Positions 4,165 to 11,081 of a stretch of DNA of 12,078 nucleotides are shown one piece after another (the first letter of the stretch is position 1; every line of letters starts with the position of its first letter). Made by a program: the position numbers and the translations under genes. A model generated the notes under the pieces. That model was not told the DNA's origin, ran no database searches, and saw only the letters and a list, made by a program, of their open reading frames with translations. This DNA is from Anaerotignum sp. (GTDB lineage: Bacteria; Bacillota; Clostridia; Lachnospirales; Anaerotignaceae), in contig JAHHTV010000033.1 in assembly GCA_020024395.1 (NCBI GenBank), positions 1-12,078 on the forward strand. The letters run 5' to 3'.

Positions 4165-6078
4165 ATGATACTTGGATTGCAAAAAATACAAAAATCATAT
4201 GGTGTGGACACCATACTCAAAGATATTACATTTCGTATGGAAGATAAAGAAAAAACAGCGATTGTAGGCGTAAATGGTGCTGGTAAGACAACATTGTTTC
4301 GTATTTTGACAGGAGAAACAACCGCAGATAGCGGCGATATTTATTTGAAAAAAGAAACCGTCATGGGGTATATGGCACAGAACCAACAGATTGATAGCAG
4401 TCGTACAATTTATGAAGAAATGTTGTCTGTGTTTGAAAAAATTTTAACAGCCGAAACACAATTACGACAAATTGAACAACAAATGACACAACTTAGTGGC
4501 AAAGAGTTGTCAGACAAAATGGAAGAATATGCACAATTACAACATTTTTTTGAGCAAAATGACGGTTATGGTTATAAAAGCCGCATGAAGGGTGTTTTGA
4601 AAGGCTTGGGCTTTGCAGAAGCGGATTTTGACCGTCCTTTGCAACAGCTTTCAGGTGGACAAAAGACAAGAATTTATTTGGGTAAATTGCTGCTTTCAAA
4701 ACCTGATTTGCTTTTATTGGATGAACCAACAAACCATTTGGATATTGCATCTATTGAATGGTTAGAAGATTTTTTGAGAAGTTATGATGGTGCAGTTTTA
4801 ATCATTTCACATGACCGTTATTTTTTGGATAAAATTGTGACAAAAGTTGTGGAAATCGAAAATAAAAAATCAACCGTATATAACGGGAACTATTCTTTTT
4901 ATACCCAGCAAAAAGCAGTCAATCGGGAAATTTTGCAAAAGGCATATGACAACCAGCAAAAAGAATTGAAACGACAAGAAGAAGTCATTCGTACACTACG
5001 TTCTTATAATCGAGAAAAATCCATCAAACGTGCCGAAAGCAGAGAAAAACAACTAGATAAAATGGAATTGCTGGATAAACCAGACAGTTTGCCAAATCAT
5101 ATGCGTTTGACACTGACCCCCCGTATTATCAGTGGTAGTGATGTTTTACATGCAGAGGAATTGTCAAAATCTTATGGGGGACATCGTTTATTCCAACATG
5201 TATATTTGGATATCAAAAGAGGCGAAAGTGTAGCAATCATTGGCCCTAATGGTGTTGGAAAATCCACATTGTTCAAAATGCTTTTGGGAGAAGTTTCTTC
5301 TGATAGCGGTTTGATGCGTTTTGGTACAAATGTACATGTGGGCTATTATGACCAAGAACAACAAAATTTGGATACCAACAAAAGCATATTTGATGAAATT
5401 TCAGACACATATCCCACATTGACCGCAGGAGAAATTCGCAATATGTTGGCAGCATTTGTGTTTACAGAAGATGATGTGTTTAAGCCTGTTTCTGCACTTA
5501 GTGGCGGCGAAAAAGGACGTGTGTCATTGGCAAAAATTATGCTTTCCAAAGCAAATTTGTTGATGCTTGATGAACCAACAAACCATTTGGATATGTTTTC
5601 AAAAGAAGTATTGGAAGATGCCATCAATCGGTATGAAGGCACAGTGGTGTATATTTCACATGACCGTTATTTTATCAATAAAACAGCACAAATTATATTG
5701 GAACTTTCTCCAGATGGTGTAACACGATATGAAGGAAATTATGACTATTATTTAGAGAAAAAAGCACAACGCAAAAGAAAAGAAAGCGAACAGCAAAAAC
5801 AACCGCAAATTGTGCAACAACAAACAATCAGTGACACAAAAAATGATTGGCTTAAACAAAAAGAACAACAAGCAGCAGAAAGAAAATTGGCAGCAAAAAT
5901 TGCACGTGTAGAAAAAGAAATTGAAAAAACAGAAGCAGAAATTGCCAAAGCTGATGCAGATATGGCAGTAGCAAGTGCAGATTATGCCAAAGCACAAGAA
6001 ATCTATGAGCAAAAAATGGTTGCCGAACAAAAATTAGAGCAGTTGATGGAAGAATGGGAAGCACTGCAAGAAGGTTGA
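4165..6078 (+). CDS. ABC-F family ATPase, translation factor (YdiF-like)
   Basis: A 637-residue soluble protein with two ABC domains and no membrane domain. ABC-F proteins bind the ribosomal E site and free stalled complexes; some give antibiotic resistance. Domain 1 has Walker A GVNGAGKT (35-42), signature LSGGQ (162-166) and Walker B LLLLDEPTNHLD (182-193). The linker that reaches the P-site tRNA, about 250-315, is charged and helical. Domain 2 has GPNGVGKS (360-367), LSGGE (445-449) and LLMLDEPTNHLD (465-476). Both Walker B glutamates and both SHDRYF switch regions are intact. Residues about 533-637 form a Lys/Glu/Gln-rich coiled-coil tail. Length and tail resemble Bacillus YdiF. The ATG at 4165 is chosen because GGAGGGA (4152-4158) lies 6 bases before it; in-frame ATGs at 4147 and 4150 lack a ribosome site. 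A housekeeping role is more likely than resistance. Confidence 0.92.
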   Translation: MILGLQKIQKSYGVDTILKDITFRMEDKEKTAIVGVNGAGKTTLFRILTGETTADSGDIYLKKETVMGYMAQNQQIDSSRTIYEEMLSVFEKILTAETQLRQIEQQMTQLSGKELSDKMEEYAQLQHFFEQNDGYGYKSRMKGVLKGLGFAEADFDRPLQQLSGGQKTRIYLGKLLLSKPDLLLLDEPTNHLDIASIEWLEDFLRSYDGAVLIISHDRYFLDKIVTKVVEIENKKSTVYNGNYSFYTQQKAVNREILQKAYDNQQKELKRQEEVIRTLRSYNREKSIKRAESREKQLDKMELLDKPDSLPNHMRLTLTPRIISGSDVLHAEELSKSYGGHRLFQHVYLDIKRGESVAIIGPNGVGKSTLFKMLLGEVSSDSGLMRFGTNVHVGYYDQEQQNLDTNKSIFDEISDTYPTLTAGEIRNMLAAFVFTEDDVFKPVSALSGGEKGRVSLAKIMLSKANLLMLDEPTNHLDMFSKEVLEDAINRYEGTVVYISHDRYFINKTAQIILELSPDGVTRYEGNYDYYLEKKAQRKRKESEQQKQPQIVQQQTISDTKNDWLKQKEQQAAERKLAAKIARVEKEIEKTEAEIAKADADMAVASADYAKAQEIYEQKMVAEQKLEQLMEEWEALQEG

Positions 6079-6089
6079 AAAATCGAATA

Positions 6090-6130
6090 TTTTTTCGGGC
6101 GGTTTTACCGCTCGAAAAAATGTTTTGTTT
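6090..6130 (+). terminator. Intrinsic terminator of the ABC-F gene
   Basis: Fourteen pairs (6090-6103 with 6107-6120), including one G-T wobble, close on a TTT loop. The arms begin with six T and end with six A, and a T-rich TGTTTTGTTT tail follows 11 bases after the gene's stop. The outer A-T arms mean it can also work on the other strand. Confidence 0.85.
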
Positions 6131-6142
6131 GCCGAAAAAAGG

Positions 6143-6171
6143 TTGACAGTCACAAAAGAGCGTGATATCAT
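6143..6171 (+). promoter_or_regulatory. Promoter of tRNA-Lys
   Basis: A perfect TTGACA (6143-6148), a 17-base spacer and TATCAT (6166-6171). Transcription would start near 6178, about 18 bases before the mature tRNA. Its position between the upstream terminator and the tRNA makes it a dedicated promoter. Confidence 0.8.
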
Positions 6172-6195
6172 ATTCATTGCAATTATATATTATAT

Positions 6196-6268
6196 GCACC
6201 CTTAGCTCAGTTGGTAGAGCAACTGACTCTTAATCAGTGGGTCTAGGGTTCGAGTCCCTAAGGGTGCA
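6196..6268 (+). tRNA. tRNA-Lys (anticodon CUU)
   Basis: A complete 73-base cloverleaf. The acceptor stem GCACCCT pairs perfectly with AGGGTGC and the discriminator is A6268. The D arm is GCTC-AGTTGGTA-GAGC. The anticodon stem ACTGA/TCAGT encloses CTCTTAA, so the anticodon is CTT and it reads AAG lysine codons. The T arm is TAGGG-TTCGAGT-CCCTA. CCA is not encoded and must be added enzymatically. It stands alone with its own promoter and terminator. Confidence 0.97.
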
Positions 6269-6276
6269 GTATAAAG

Positions 6277-6318
6277 CAGTGTTTTTCAACAAATTGGGTT
6301 GGGGGGCGCTGTTTTTTT
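6277..6318 (+). terminator. Intrinsic terminator of tRNA-Lys with a run of G-U pairs
   Basis: Fourteen pairs (6277-6290 with 6298-6311) around the loop AAATTGG, followed by seven T. Six of the pairs are G-U, five of them consecutive (T6282-6286 with G6302-6306). The hairpin therefore forms only in plus-strand RNA, since the complement would have A-C mismatches. Outer A-T pairs can extend it into the T tail. Confidence 0.82.
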
Positions 6319-6411
6319 GTATCAAAACGGCTTTTTTCATATTTGTGCCATACATCTCATACAATGATACAGAATAGCTTTGCCAAAAAAAGAAGAAGGG
6401 AATGGGGGAGC

Positions 6412-7404
6412 ATGACAGAGGAGATGTACAGCAAGATATTGTGGGAGGGGTATGGTTTACATTATCATAGCGGCATACGAACTCGCACAGGACTTGTTTG
6501 TAAAACAGATTGTGGTTTATGGGAATTGAAAAAAGCACGTAGTCGAAAAGCAGAAATCAAATTTGCCCATGATGTCAAAACGTGTTTGTATCAAAATGGT
6601 TTTACGCAGCTTTGCCTTTTTGAACAAACCACAAATGGACAGCCTTATTTTGAAATGAATGGGAATGTCTATTTATTAGAAAAATGTATGCAAGGGATAG
6701 TATTAGAAGAAGAAAACACAGCAGATTTTGTGAAAGGTGCAGCTTTGATGGGAAAAATGCATCGTTGTGCAAAAGGTTTTTGCAAAAATCAACAAAATGC
6801 AGAAGCACCAACAATGGTTACACAATGGCAAAAACGATGGATAGAACTTTTGAAAATCAAACGTCGTATGGAAAAACAAGGCAGTTATTCCGCATTGGAT
6901 TTATTGATATTGAAACATTATCAAACATTTTCACAACAGGCAAAAAAAGCAGTCGCAATGTTGCAACAAGAAGATTATACAAAATTGTGGCAGTCACATC
7001 AAAAAGAAGGCACATTTTGCCATAATCGTATCAAAGGAAGTAATTTGTATCAGCAAGAAAATGGACAGTTGTTTATTGGTGGTTTTGAGCATTGCAGTGC
7101 AGATAGTTTTTTGCTGGATTTGGCATCGTATTTGCGACGGTTTTGGCGTAAAACAGATAGACAAAAAGATGTGCTGACACATATATTAACAGCGTATCAA
7201 ATGGAAAAACCATTGTCTGATGCAGAAAAACAAGCATTGTACCCATTGATTGTATATCCAGAAAAGTTTTTCCGTTTGATGCATGAATATTACAATAAAC
7301 GACAAGTTTGTGTATCACCAGCGATGCTGGAGCGTTTGGCAGCAGCAGGTACAGAAGAAGAACAAATGGTAGATTTATGGGAGATGTTAGAGAATATATG
7401 GTGA
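6412..7404 (+). CDS. CotS-family spore coat protein, degenerate kinase fold
   Basis: A 330-residue protein resembling CotS/YutH/YsxE spore-coat proteins, which share the fold of aminoglycoside/choline kinases. The N-lobe holds ELKKARSRKAEIKF (38-51) and the conserved QNGF (61-64). A hinge follows at about 87-96 (VYLLEKCMQG) and GKMHRCAKGF at 114-123. In the C-lobe the catalytic loop, normally HxDxxxxN, reads HNRIKGSN (204-211), with Arg206 in place of the base Asp. The metal-binding DFD/DFE reads GFE (224-226). DLASYLRRFWRK (236-247) and the tail match the family. It is probably a pseudokinase with a structural coat role. I chose the ATG at 6412, behind GAAGGG and GGGGGAG; an in-frame ATG at 6424 is possible, and earlier ones lack a ribosome site. 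The gene stands alone between two terminators. Confidence 0.8.
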   Translation: MTEEMYSKILWEGYGLHYHSGIRTRTGLVCKTDCGLWELKKARSRKAEIKFAHDVKTCLYQNGFTQLCLFEQTTNGQPYFEMNGNVYLLEKCMQGIVLEEENTADFVKGAALMGKMHRCAKGFCKNQQNAEAPTMVTQWQKRWIELLKIKRRMEKQGSYSALDLLILKHYQTFSQQAKKAVAMLQQEDYTKLWQSHQKEGTFCHNRIKGSNLYQQENGQLFIGGFEHCSADSFLLDLASYLRRFWRKTDRQKDVLTHILTAYQMEKPLSDAEKQALYPLIVYPEKFFRLMHEYYNKRQVCVSPAMLERLAAAGTEEEQMVDLWEMLENIW

Positions 7405-7419
7405 TTTTGGCACAAAATG

Positions 7420-7465
7420 AAATCGGGAGCGGGTAAATCAAACCCCCCTCCCGATTTTCTCTTGC
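7420..7465 (+). terminator. Intrinsic terminator of the CotS-like gene
   Basis: AAATCGGGAG (7420-7429) pairs perfectly with CTCCCGATTT (7448-7457). Past a C-C mismatch three more G-C pairs form (GGG 7431-7433 with CCC 7444-7446). A TTTTCTCTT tail overlaps and follows the stem. It lies 15 bases after the stop and separates this gene from the PEGA protein. Confidence 0.88.
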
Positions 7466-7490
7466 AACTTGACAAAGAAACGTATAAAAT
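7462..7490 (+). promoter_or_regulatory. Possible promoter of the PEGA protein gene
   Basis: TTGCAA (7462-7467) with 17 bases to TAAAAT (7485-7490) is the best-spaced pair I see here. A TTGACA at 7469-7474 has no -10 at normal spacing. A promoter is expected because a strong terminator lies just upstream, but its exact place is uncertain. Confidence 0.35.
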
Positions 7491-7532
7491 GAAAGTCAGA
7501 AAGTCATTCCCCGAAGGAGGAGAGGAAGGGCA

Positions 7533-9032
7533 ATGAAAGACTATCATTTTGAAAATAACAATCAAGAGTTTGATAAAACCATTCGCTTAGACGATATAAA
7601 CGAAAAAGTAAAACAAATAGAGCATAAGCAACCCAATACAGATGATTTGGGAGATAGAGATGAGTTTTTGAATGTGTTCCAATCAGAACACTTAGATAAT
7701 ACAGAAATAGAAAAAAATGAGCAAACAGAAGATATGGTACAACAAGATACCATACAACCATCTGTGCAGGAGCAAAGAAAAACAGAAAATAAAGCGCCAG
7801 ATACACCAAGTGGCAATATAGAAAAACAACAAAATACACAACAGCAATCATTTTGGAATAAAAAAACAATCGGTTTTGCAACACTAGGTTGCATTGTTTT
7901 GTTGATGGTTTGTTTTGGTTTAGGAAAAATGTTGTTTCATGGTTTTGGACAAGATGGTATGGCAGTATCAAAAGAACAAAAACCAATGTTGGTATATGCG
8001 GTGTTAGATGATGGCGAGCTTTTGGTATATGATATACAACAACAAAAACAAAAAACCGTTGTATGTACAGAAAAAACGGAGGTGTATGACGAAGGCGAGC
8101 ATATGTTTGCAGATACCATACAAAAAGGTGATGTTTTGATGATGGTATTAGACAAAGACGAAGAATTTGTTATCCATGCACAATATAACAGCATCATCGA
8201 ACAAAAAGAAATTACAGATGTTGTAGTCAATACAGAACTGCATACCATAAAAAGCAATCATACAAATTATGTATATGATACAAATACTATGTTTTTATAT
8301 CAACAAAATAGTATTGAACCAAACAAATTAGAACCATGTGACGTATTGCAGATTACCATCATTGATGATAAAATTTGGTCTGTGGACGTTTTGAAATATC
8401 ATGGATATATTTCAGTAGCAAACAAAGAAAATATCAAAAATGGTATGCTTCAGTTAGATGAAAAAAAAGCTGTGCCACTAAAAGAAGTGAGCCGTTTTGC
8501 AGTGGCAGAAGGCAGTCACAGCATTACGGTGACAGGAGATAATATTGAAACCCGTGCAGAGAATATATTGGTAGAAGCAGGCGAAGAATACCAATATGAT
8601 TTGTCAAAAGCACAAGAAAAAGTTGGTGTTTTGGTGGTCAATGCCAATGTGACAGATTATAAATTGTATATCAATGGTGCTTTGGTAGACAGCAGTACAC
8701 CAACAGTATTGCCACTAGGAGAATATGACGTGGTGATACTGAAAAATGGCTATTTGGAATGGAACAAAACGGTCACTATAGACAAAGATACAGTGAGCAT
8801 ACAGGCAGAATTAGAAGAAGATATACAATATGGTTCTGTGAGCATTGTATGCAATGAGGAAGGTTCTCATGTGCGTATTGATGGTGTGGAAAAAGGGGTA
8901 ACACCCATGCAAATAGATTTGCCTTATGGTGTGTATGACATAGAAGTGCAAAAAGAAGGCTTTCCAATATATCAAGAAATTGTGGAAGTCAAAAATCCCA
9001 TTGTCCATGTCATTGCAGATGTATCATTTTAA
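7533..9032 (+). CDS. Single-pass membrane protein with two PEGA domains
   Basis: A 499-residue protein. Residues 1-108 are hydrophilic, rich in Glu/Gln/Asn/Lys and probably disordered in the cytoplasm. One transmembrane helix spans about 111-137, preceded by WNKK. The remainder, about 138-499, should face outward. Residues about 150-345 are a beta-rich region I cannot assign. Two PEGA-like beta domains follow, about 364-427 (LPLGEYDVVILKNGYLEW) and 434-497 (LPYGVYDIEVQKEGF), each with the Leu-Pro-x-Gly-x-Tyr strand and a turn before a Gly-aromatic. PEGA domains occur in surface proteins and may bind other envelope proteins or glycans. The ATG at 7533 has AGGAAGGG just upstream and AAGGAGG further away. 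No signal peptidase site is obvious, so the helix probably stays as an anchor. Specific function unknown. Confidence 0.82.
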   Translation: MKDYHFENNNQEFDKTIRLDDINEKVKQIEHKQPNTDDLGDRDEFLNVFQSEHLDNTEIEKNEQTEDMVQQDTIQPSVQEQRKTENKAPDTPSGNIEKQQNTQQQSFWNKKTIGFATLGCIVLLMVCFGLGKMLFHGFGQDGMAVSKEQKPMLVYAVLDDGELLVYDIQQQKQKTVVCTEKTEVYDEGEHMFADTIQKGDVLMMVLDKDEEFVIHAQYNSIIEQKEITDVVVNTELHTIKSNHTNYVYDTNTMFLYQQNSIEPNKLEPCDVLQITIIDDKIWSVDVLKYHGYISVANKENIKNGMLQLDEKKAVPLKEVSRFAVAEGSHSITVTGDNIETRAENILVEAGEEYQYDLSKAQEKVGVLVVNANVTDYKLYINGALVDSSTPTVLPLGEYDVVILKNGYLEWNKTVTIDKDTVSIQAELEEDIQYGSVSIVCNEEGSHVRIDGVEKGVTPMQIDLPYGVYDIEVQKEGFPIYQEIVEVKNPIVHVIADVSF

Positions 9033-9042
9033 TGTTAGGTCA

Positions 9043-9073
9043 TATGTTGTTTTGGATGCCGACAAACAACATA
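9043..9073. repeat. Inverted repeat between the PEGA and phosphoglucomutase genes
   Basis: TATGTTGTTT (9043-9052) and AAACAACATA (9064-9073) form a perfect 10-base-pair stem with an 11-base loop. No T-run follows on either strand, so it is not a typical intrinsic terminator. TAAAAT at 9072-9077 could be a -10, which would make the repeat an operator over a phosphoglucomutase promoter. A processing or stability hairpin in a two-gene transcript is equally possible. Confidence 0.5.
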
Positions 9074-9109
9074 AAATGATGATAAAGAAAATATAAGGGA
9101 GGAAAATAA

Positions 9110-10837
9110 ATGAACGAAATGGATAGATATCAACAATGGCTTGCTGACCCTGCCATTGATGCAGAAACAAAAGCAGAATTAAAACAGATTGCAAATGATG
9201 CAAAAGAAATCAAAGAAAGATTTTATAAAGAATTGGAATTTGGTACAGGTGGTTTGCGTGGTATCATTGGTGCAGGCAGTAACCGTTTGAACCGTTATAC
9301 GGTGGGACGTGCCACACAAGGGCTTGCAAATTACATTTTGAAAGAAGGCACACAACAAAAAGGTGTGGCGATTGCGTATGACTCTCGTCGTATGTCACCA
9401 GAATTTGCACAAATTGCAGGTTTGGTGTTGGCAGGCAATGGCATTCCTGCTTATGTGTATCCGTCACTGCGTCCAACCCCCATGCTCTCTTTTGCAGTCA
9501 GAGAATTGGGCTGTACCGCAGGTATTGTGATTACGGCAAGTCACAATCCGCCAGAATATAATGGTTATAAAGTGTATTGGGCGGATGGGGCGCAGGTGGT
9601 TGCACCAAGAGATAAAGATATTATAAAAGAAGTCAATGCAGTATCCAGCTTTGGCGAAATCAAAGAAATGGATTTGCAACAAGCACAAAAAGCAGGCTTG
9701 TTCTCCTATATCGGAAAAGAAATTGATGATGCTTATGATGCAAATGTGTTGGCACAGTGCCAAAATAAAGAATTGATTGCACAAATGGCTGATGATTTGA
9801 AAATTGTGTATACACCCATTCATGGTTCTGGCAATTTGCCGGTACGTCGTGCATTGGAAAAAGCAGGTTTCCGTCATGTACATATTGTCAAAGAGCAAGA
9901 ACAACCAGATGCAGATTTTACCACAGTGGGTTATCCAAACCCTGAAGACCCAAAAGTGTTTACATTGGCAAAAGCATTGGCAGAAGAAGTTGGGGCAGAT
10001 ATTATTGTGGGTACAGACCCAGATTGTGACCGTGTGGGGGCAATGGTACGCAATGACAAAGGCGAATTTGTGGTACTGACAGGCAATATGACAGGTGCTT
10101 TGTTGACAGAATATATTCTTTCTCAGAAAAAAGCCAATGGAACATTGCCTGATAATGGCGTTGTTATCAAAACCATTGTAAGTACAGAATTGATTGCACC
10201 CATATGTAAAGCATATCATGTGGAAGAAATGGAAGTTTTGACAGGATTCAAATTTATTGGTGAAAAAATCAAAGGATTTGAAGAAACAGGCAGCCATACA
10301 TTTTTGTTTGGTTTTGAAGAAAGTTATGGTTGTTTGGCTGGTACTTATGCAAGAGATAAAGATGCCGTTGTGGCAACACTTTTGATTTGCGAAATGGCAG
10401 CATATTATAAACAACAGGGCATGACATTATATGATGGCTTGCAAAAATTGTATGAAACATATGGTTGTTATCAAGATACTGTCAAAGCCATTACATTAAA
10501 AGGTTTGGACGGTGTGGAAAAAATACAAAATATTATGGCATCTTTCCGCAAAGATATTCCAAAAACATTTGCAGGTATTGATGTTGTGTTGGCAAAAGAT
10601 TATAAAACACAAATTATCAAAAATATGCAAACAGGGGAAGAAACAAAAAATACATTGCCAACTTCTGATGTGGTGTATTATACATTGGCAGATGGTTCTT
10701 GGATTTGTGTACGTCCTTCTGGTACAGAGCCAAAACTCAAATTTTATATTGGTGTAAAAGGCAATACGATGGCAGAGGCAAAAGCAAAAGCAGATGCTTT
10801 GGAACAAGATATTGATACAAAAATAGAACAAGTATGA
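9110..10837 (+). CDS. pgcA: Alpha-phosphoglucomutase / phosphomannomutase
   Basis: A 575-residue cytoplasmic alpha-D-phosphohexomutase interconverting glucose-6-phosphate and glucose-1-phosphate (often also mannose phosphates) through a phosphoserine enzyme. The active-site serine is S144 in TASHNPPEYNGYKVYW, preceded by the N-terminal FGTGGLRG (44-51). The magnesium loop is DPDCDR (303-308), the sugar-specificity loop is GFEESYG (401-407), and the C-terminal phosphate loop is RPSGTEPK (535-542). Order, spacing and length match Bacillus PgcA, so it is complete. The ATG at 9110 follows AAGGGAGGA (9095-9103). It probably supplies glucose-1-phosphate for UDP-glucose, glycogen or surface glycans, in keeping with envelope genes on both sides. 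It is 77 bases downstream of the PEGA gene with no clear terminator between, so co-transcription is possible. Confidence 0.95.
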   Translation: MNEMDRYQQWLADPAIDAETKAELKQIANDAKEIKERFYKELEFGTGGLRGIIGAGSNRLNRYTVGRATQGLANYILKEGTQQKGVAIAYDSRRMSPEFAQIAGLVLAGNGIPAYVYPSLRPTPMLSFAVRELGCTAGIVITASHNPPEYNGYKVYWADGAQVVAPRDKDIIKEVNAVSSFGEIKEMDLQQAQKAGLFSYIGKEIDDAYDANVLAQCQNKELIAQMADDLKIVYTPIHGSGNLPVRRALEKAGFRHVHIVKEQEQPDADFTTVGYPNPEDPKVFTLAKALAEEVGADIIVGTDPDCDRVGAMVRNDKGEFVVLTGNMTGALLTEYILSQKKANGTLPDNGVVIKTIVSTELIAPICKAYHVEEMEVLTGFKFIGEKIKGFEETGSHTFLFGFEESYGCLAGTYARDKDAVVATLLICEMAAYYKQQGMTLYDGLQKLYETYGCYQDTVKAITLKGLDGVEKIQNIMASFRKDIPKTFAGIDVVLAKDYKTQIIKNMQTGEETKNTLPTSDVVYYTLADGSWICVRPSGTEPKLKFYIGVKGNTMAEAKAKADALEQDIDTKIEQV

Positions 10838-10854
10838 TATAAAAAAGTAAAAGA

Positions 10855-10890
10855 GAGAATACTTTATCATAAGGTATTCTCTTTTTGTTT
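10855..10890 (+). terminator. Intrinsic terminator of pgcA
   Basis: Eleven pairs (10855-10865 with 10871-10881), including one G-T wobble, around the loop ATCAT, followed by TTTTTGTTT. It begins 17 bases after the pgcA stop. Confidence 0.87.
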
Positions 10891-10985
10891 GGGAACTTTT
10901 GTAAAAATATACCGTCTGAAGGGATATATAGCGGAATTTTGCGGTCATTTCCAGAATTTGCAACAACGTTTGTATGTGGAAATAC

Positions 10986-11014
10986 TTTGCAATATTATGT
11001 AAATATGATACACT
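10986..11014 (+). promoter_or_regulatory. Possible promoter of the SLH-protein gene
   Basis: TTTGCA (10986-10991), 17 bases, then TACACT (11009-11014) with TGA before it as an extended -10. Upstream lies a second TTTGCAA (10957-10963), repeating the -35 sequence 29 bases earlier. TTTCCA/TGGAAA arms (10948-10953, 10977-10982) flank this region. Leader length would be about 60 bases. Confidence 0.4.
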
Positions 11015-11081
11015 AAACAAAATAATACAAAATAAAAAAATTTAATGATTTTCAGTTTGATACTTTAGGAGGGATACAAAC

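Noticed and set aside
4147..6078. ABC-F protein as an antibiotic resistance determinant
   Set aside because: There is no long regulatory leader, no mobile context and base use like its neighbours. The YdiF-like tail and rex linkage favour a housekeeping translation factor.
6343..6411. Upstream in-frame ATGs as the start of the CotS-like protein
   Set aside because: No ribosome site precedes them and the added residues are basic, low-complexity sequence unlike the family. The ATG at 6412 has purine-rich sites before it.
6230..6538. Minus-strand open frame of 102 codons ending in RDSNPRPTD
   Set aside because: That ending is the well-known false peptide made by translating the antisense of a tRNA T arm and anticodon arm. 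The frame overlaps tRNA-Lys and its terminator and has no ribosome site.
7469..7474. TTGACA upstream of the PEGA gene as a -35
   Set aside because: No -10-like hexamer lies 16-18 bases downstream, and the TATAAA nearby is only 8 bases away. A different pair is listed with low confidence.
7504..7986. Minus-strand open frame of 160 codons, hydrophobic
   Set aside because: It is antisense to the Gln/Glu/Asn-rich tail of the PEGA protein, which reads as Leu/Phe/Val-rich on the other strand. No ribosome site or neighbour supports it.
9464..10414. Minus-strand open frame of 316 codons inside pgcA
   Set aside because: It is antisense to conserved catalytic motifs of a complete phosphoglucomutase. 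Its translation is rich in Cys, His and Phe without domain logic, a typical shadow of A/G-rich coding sequence.
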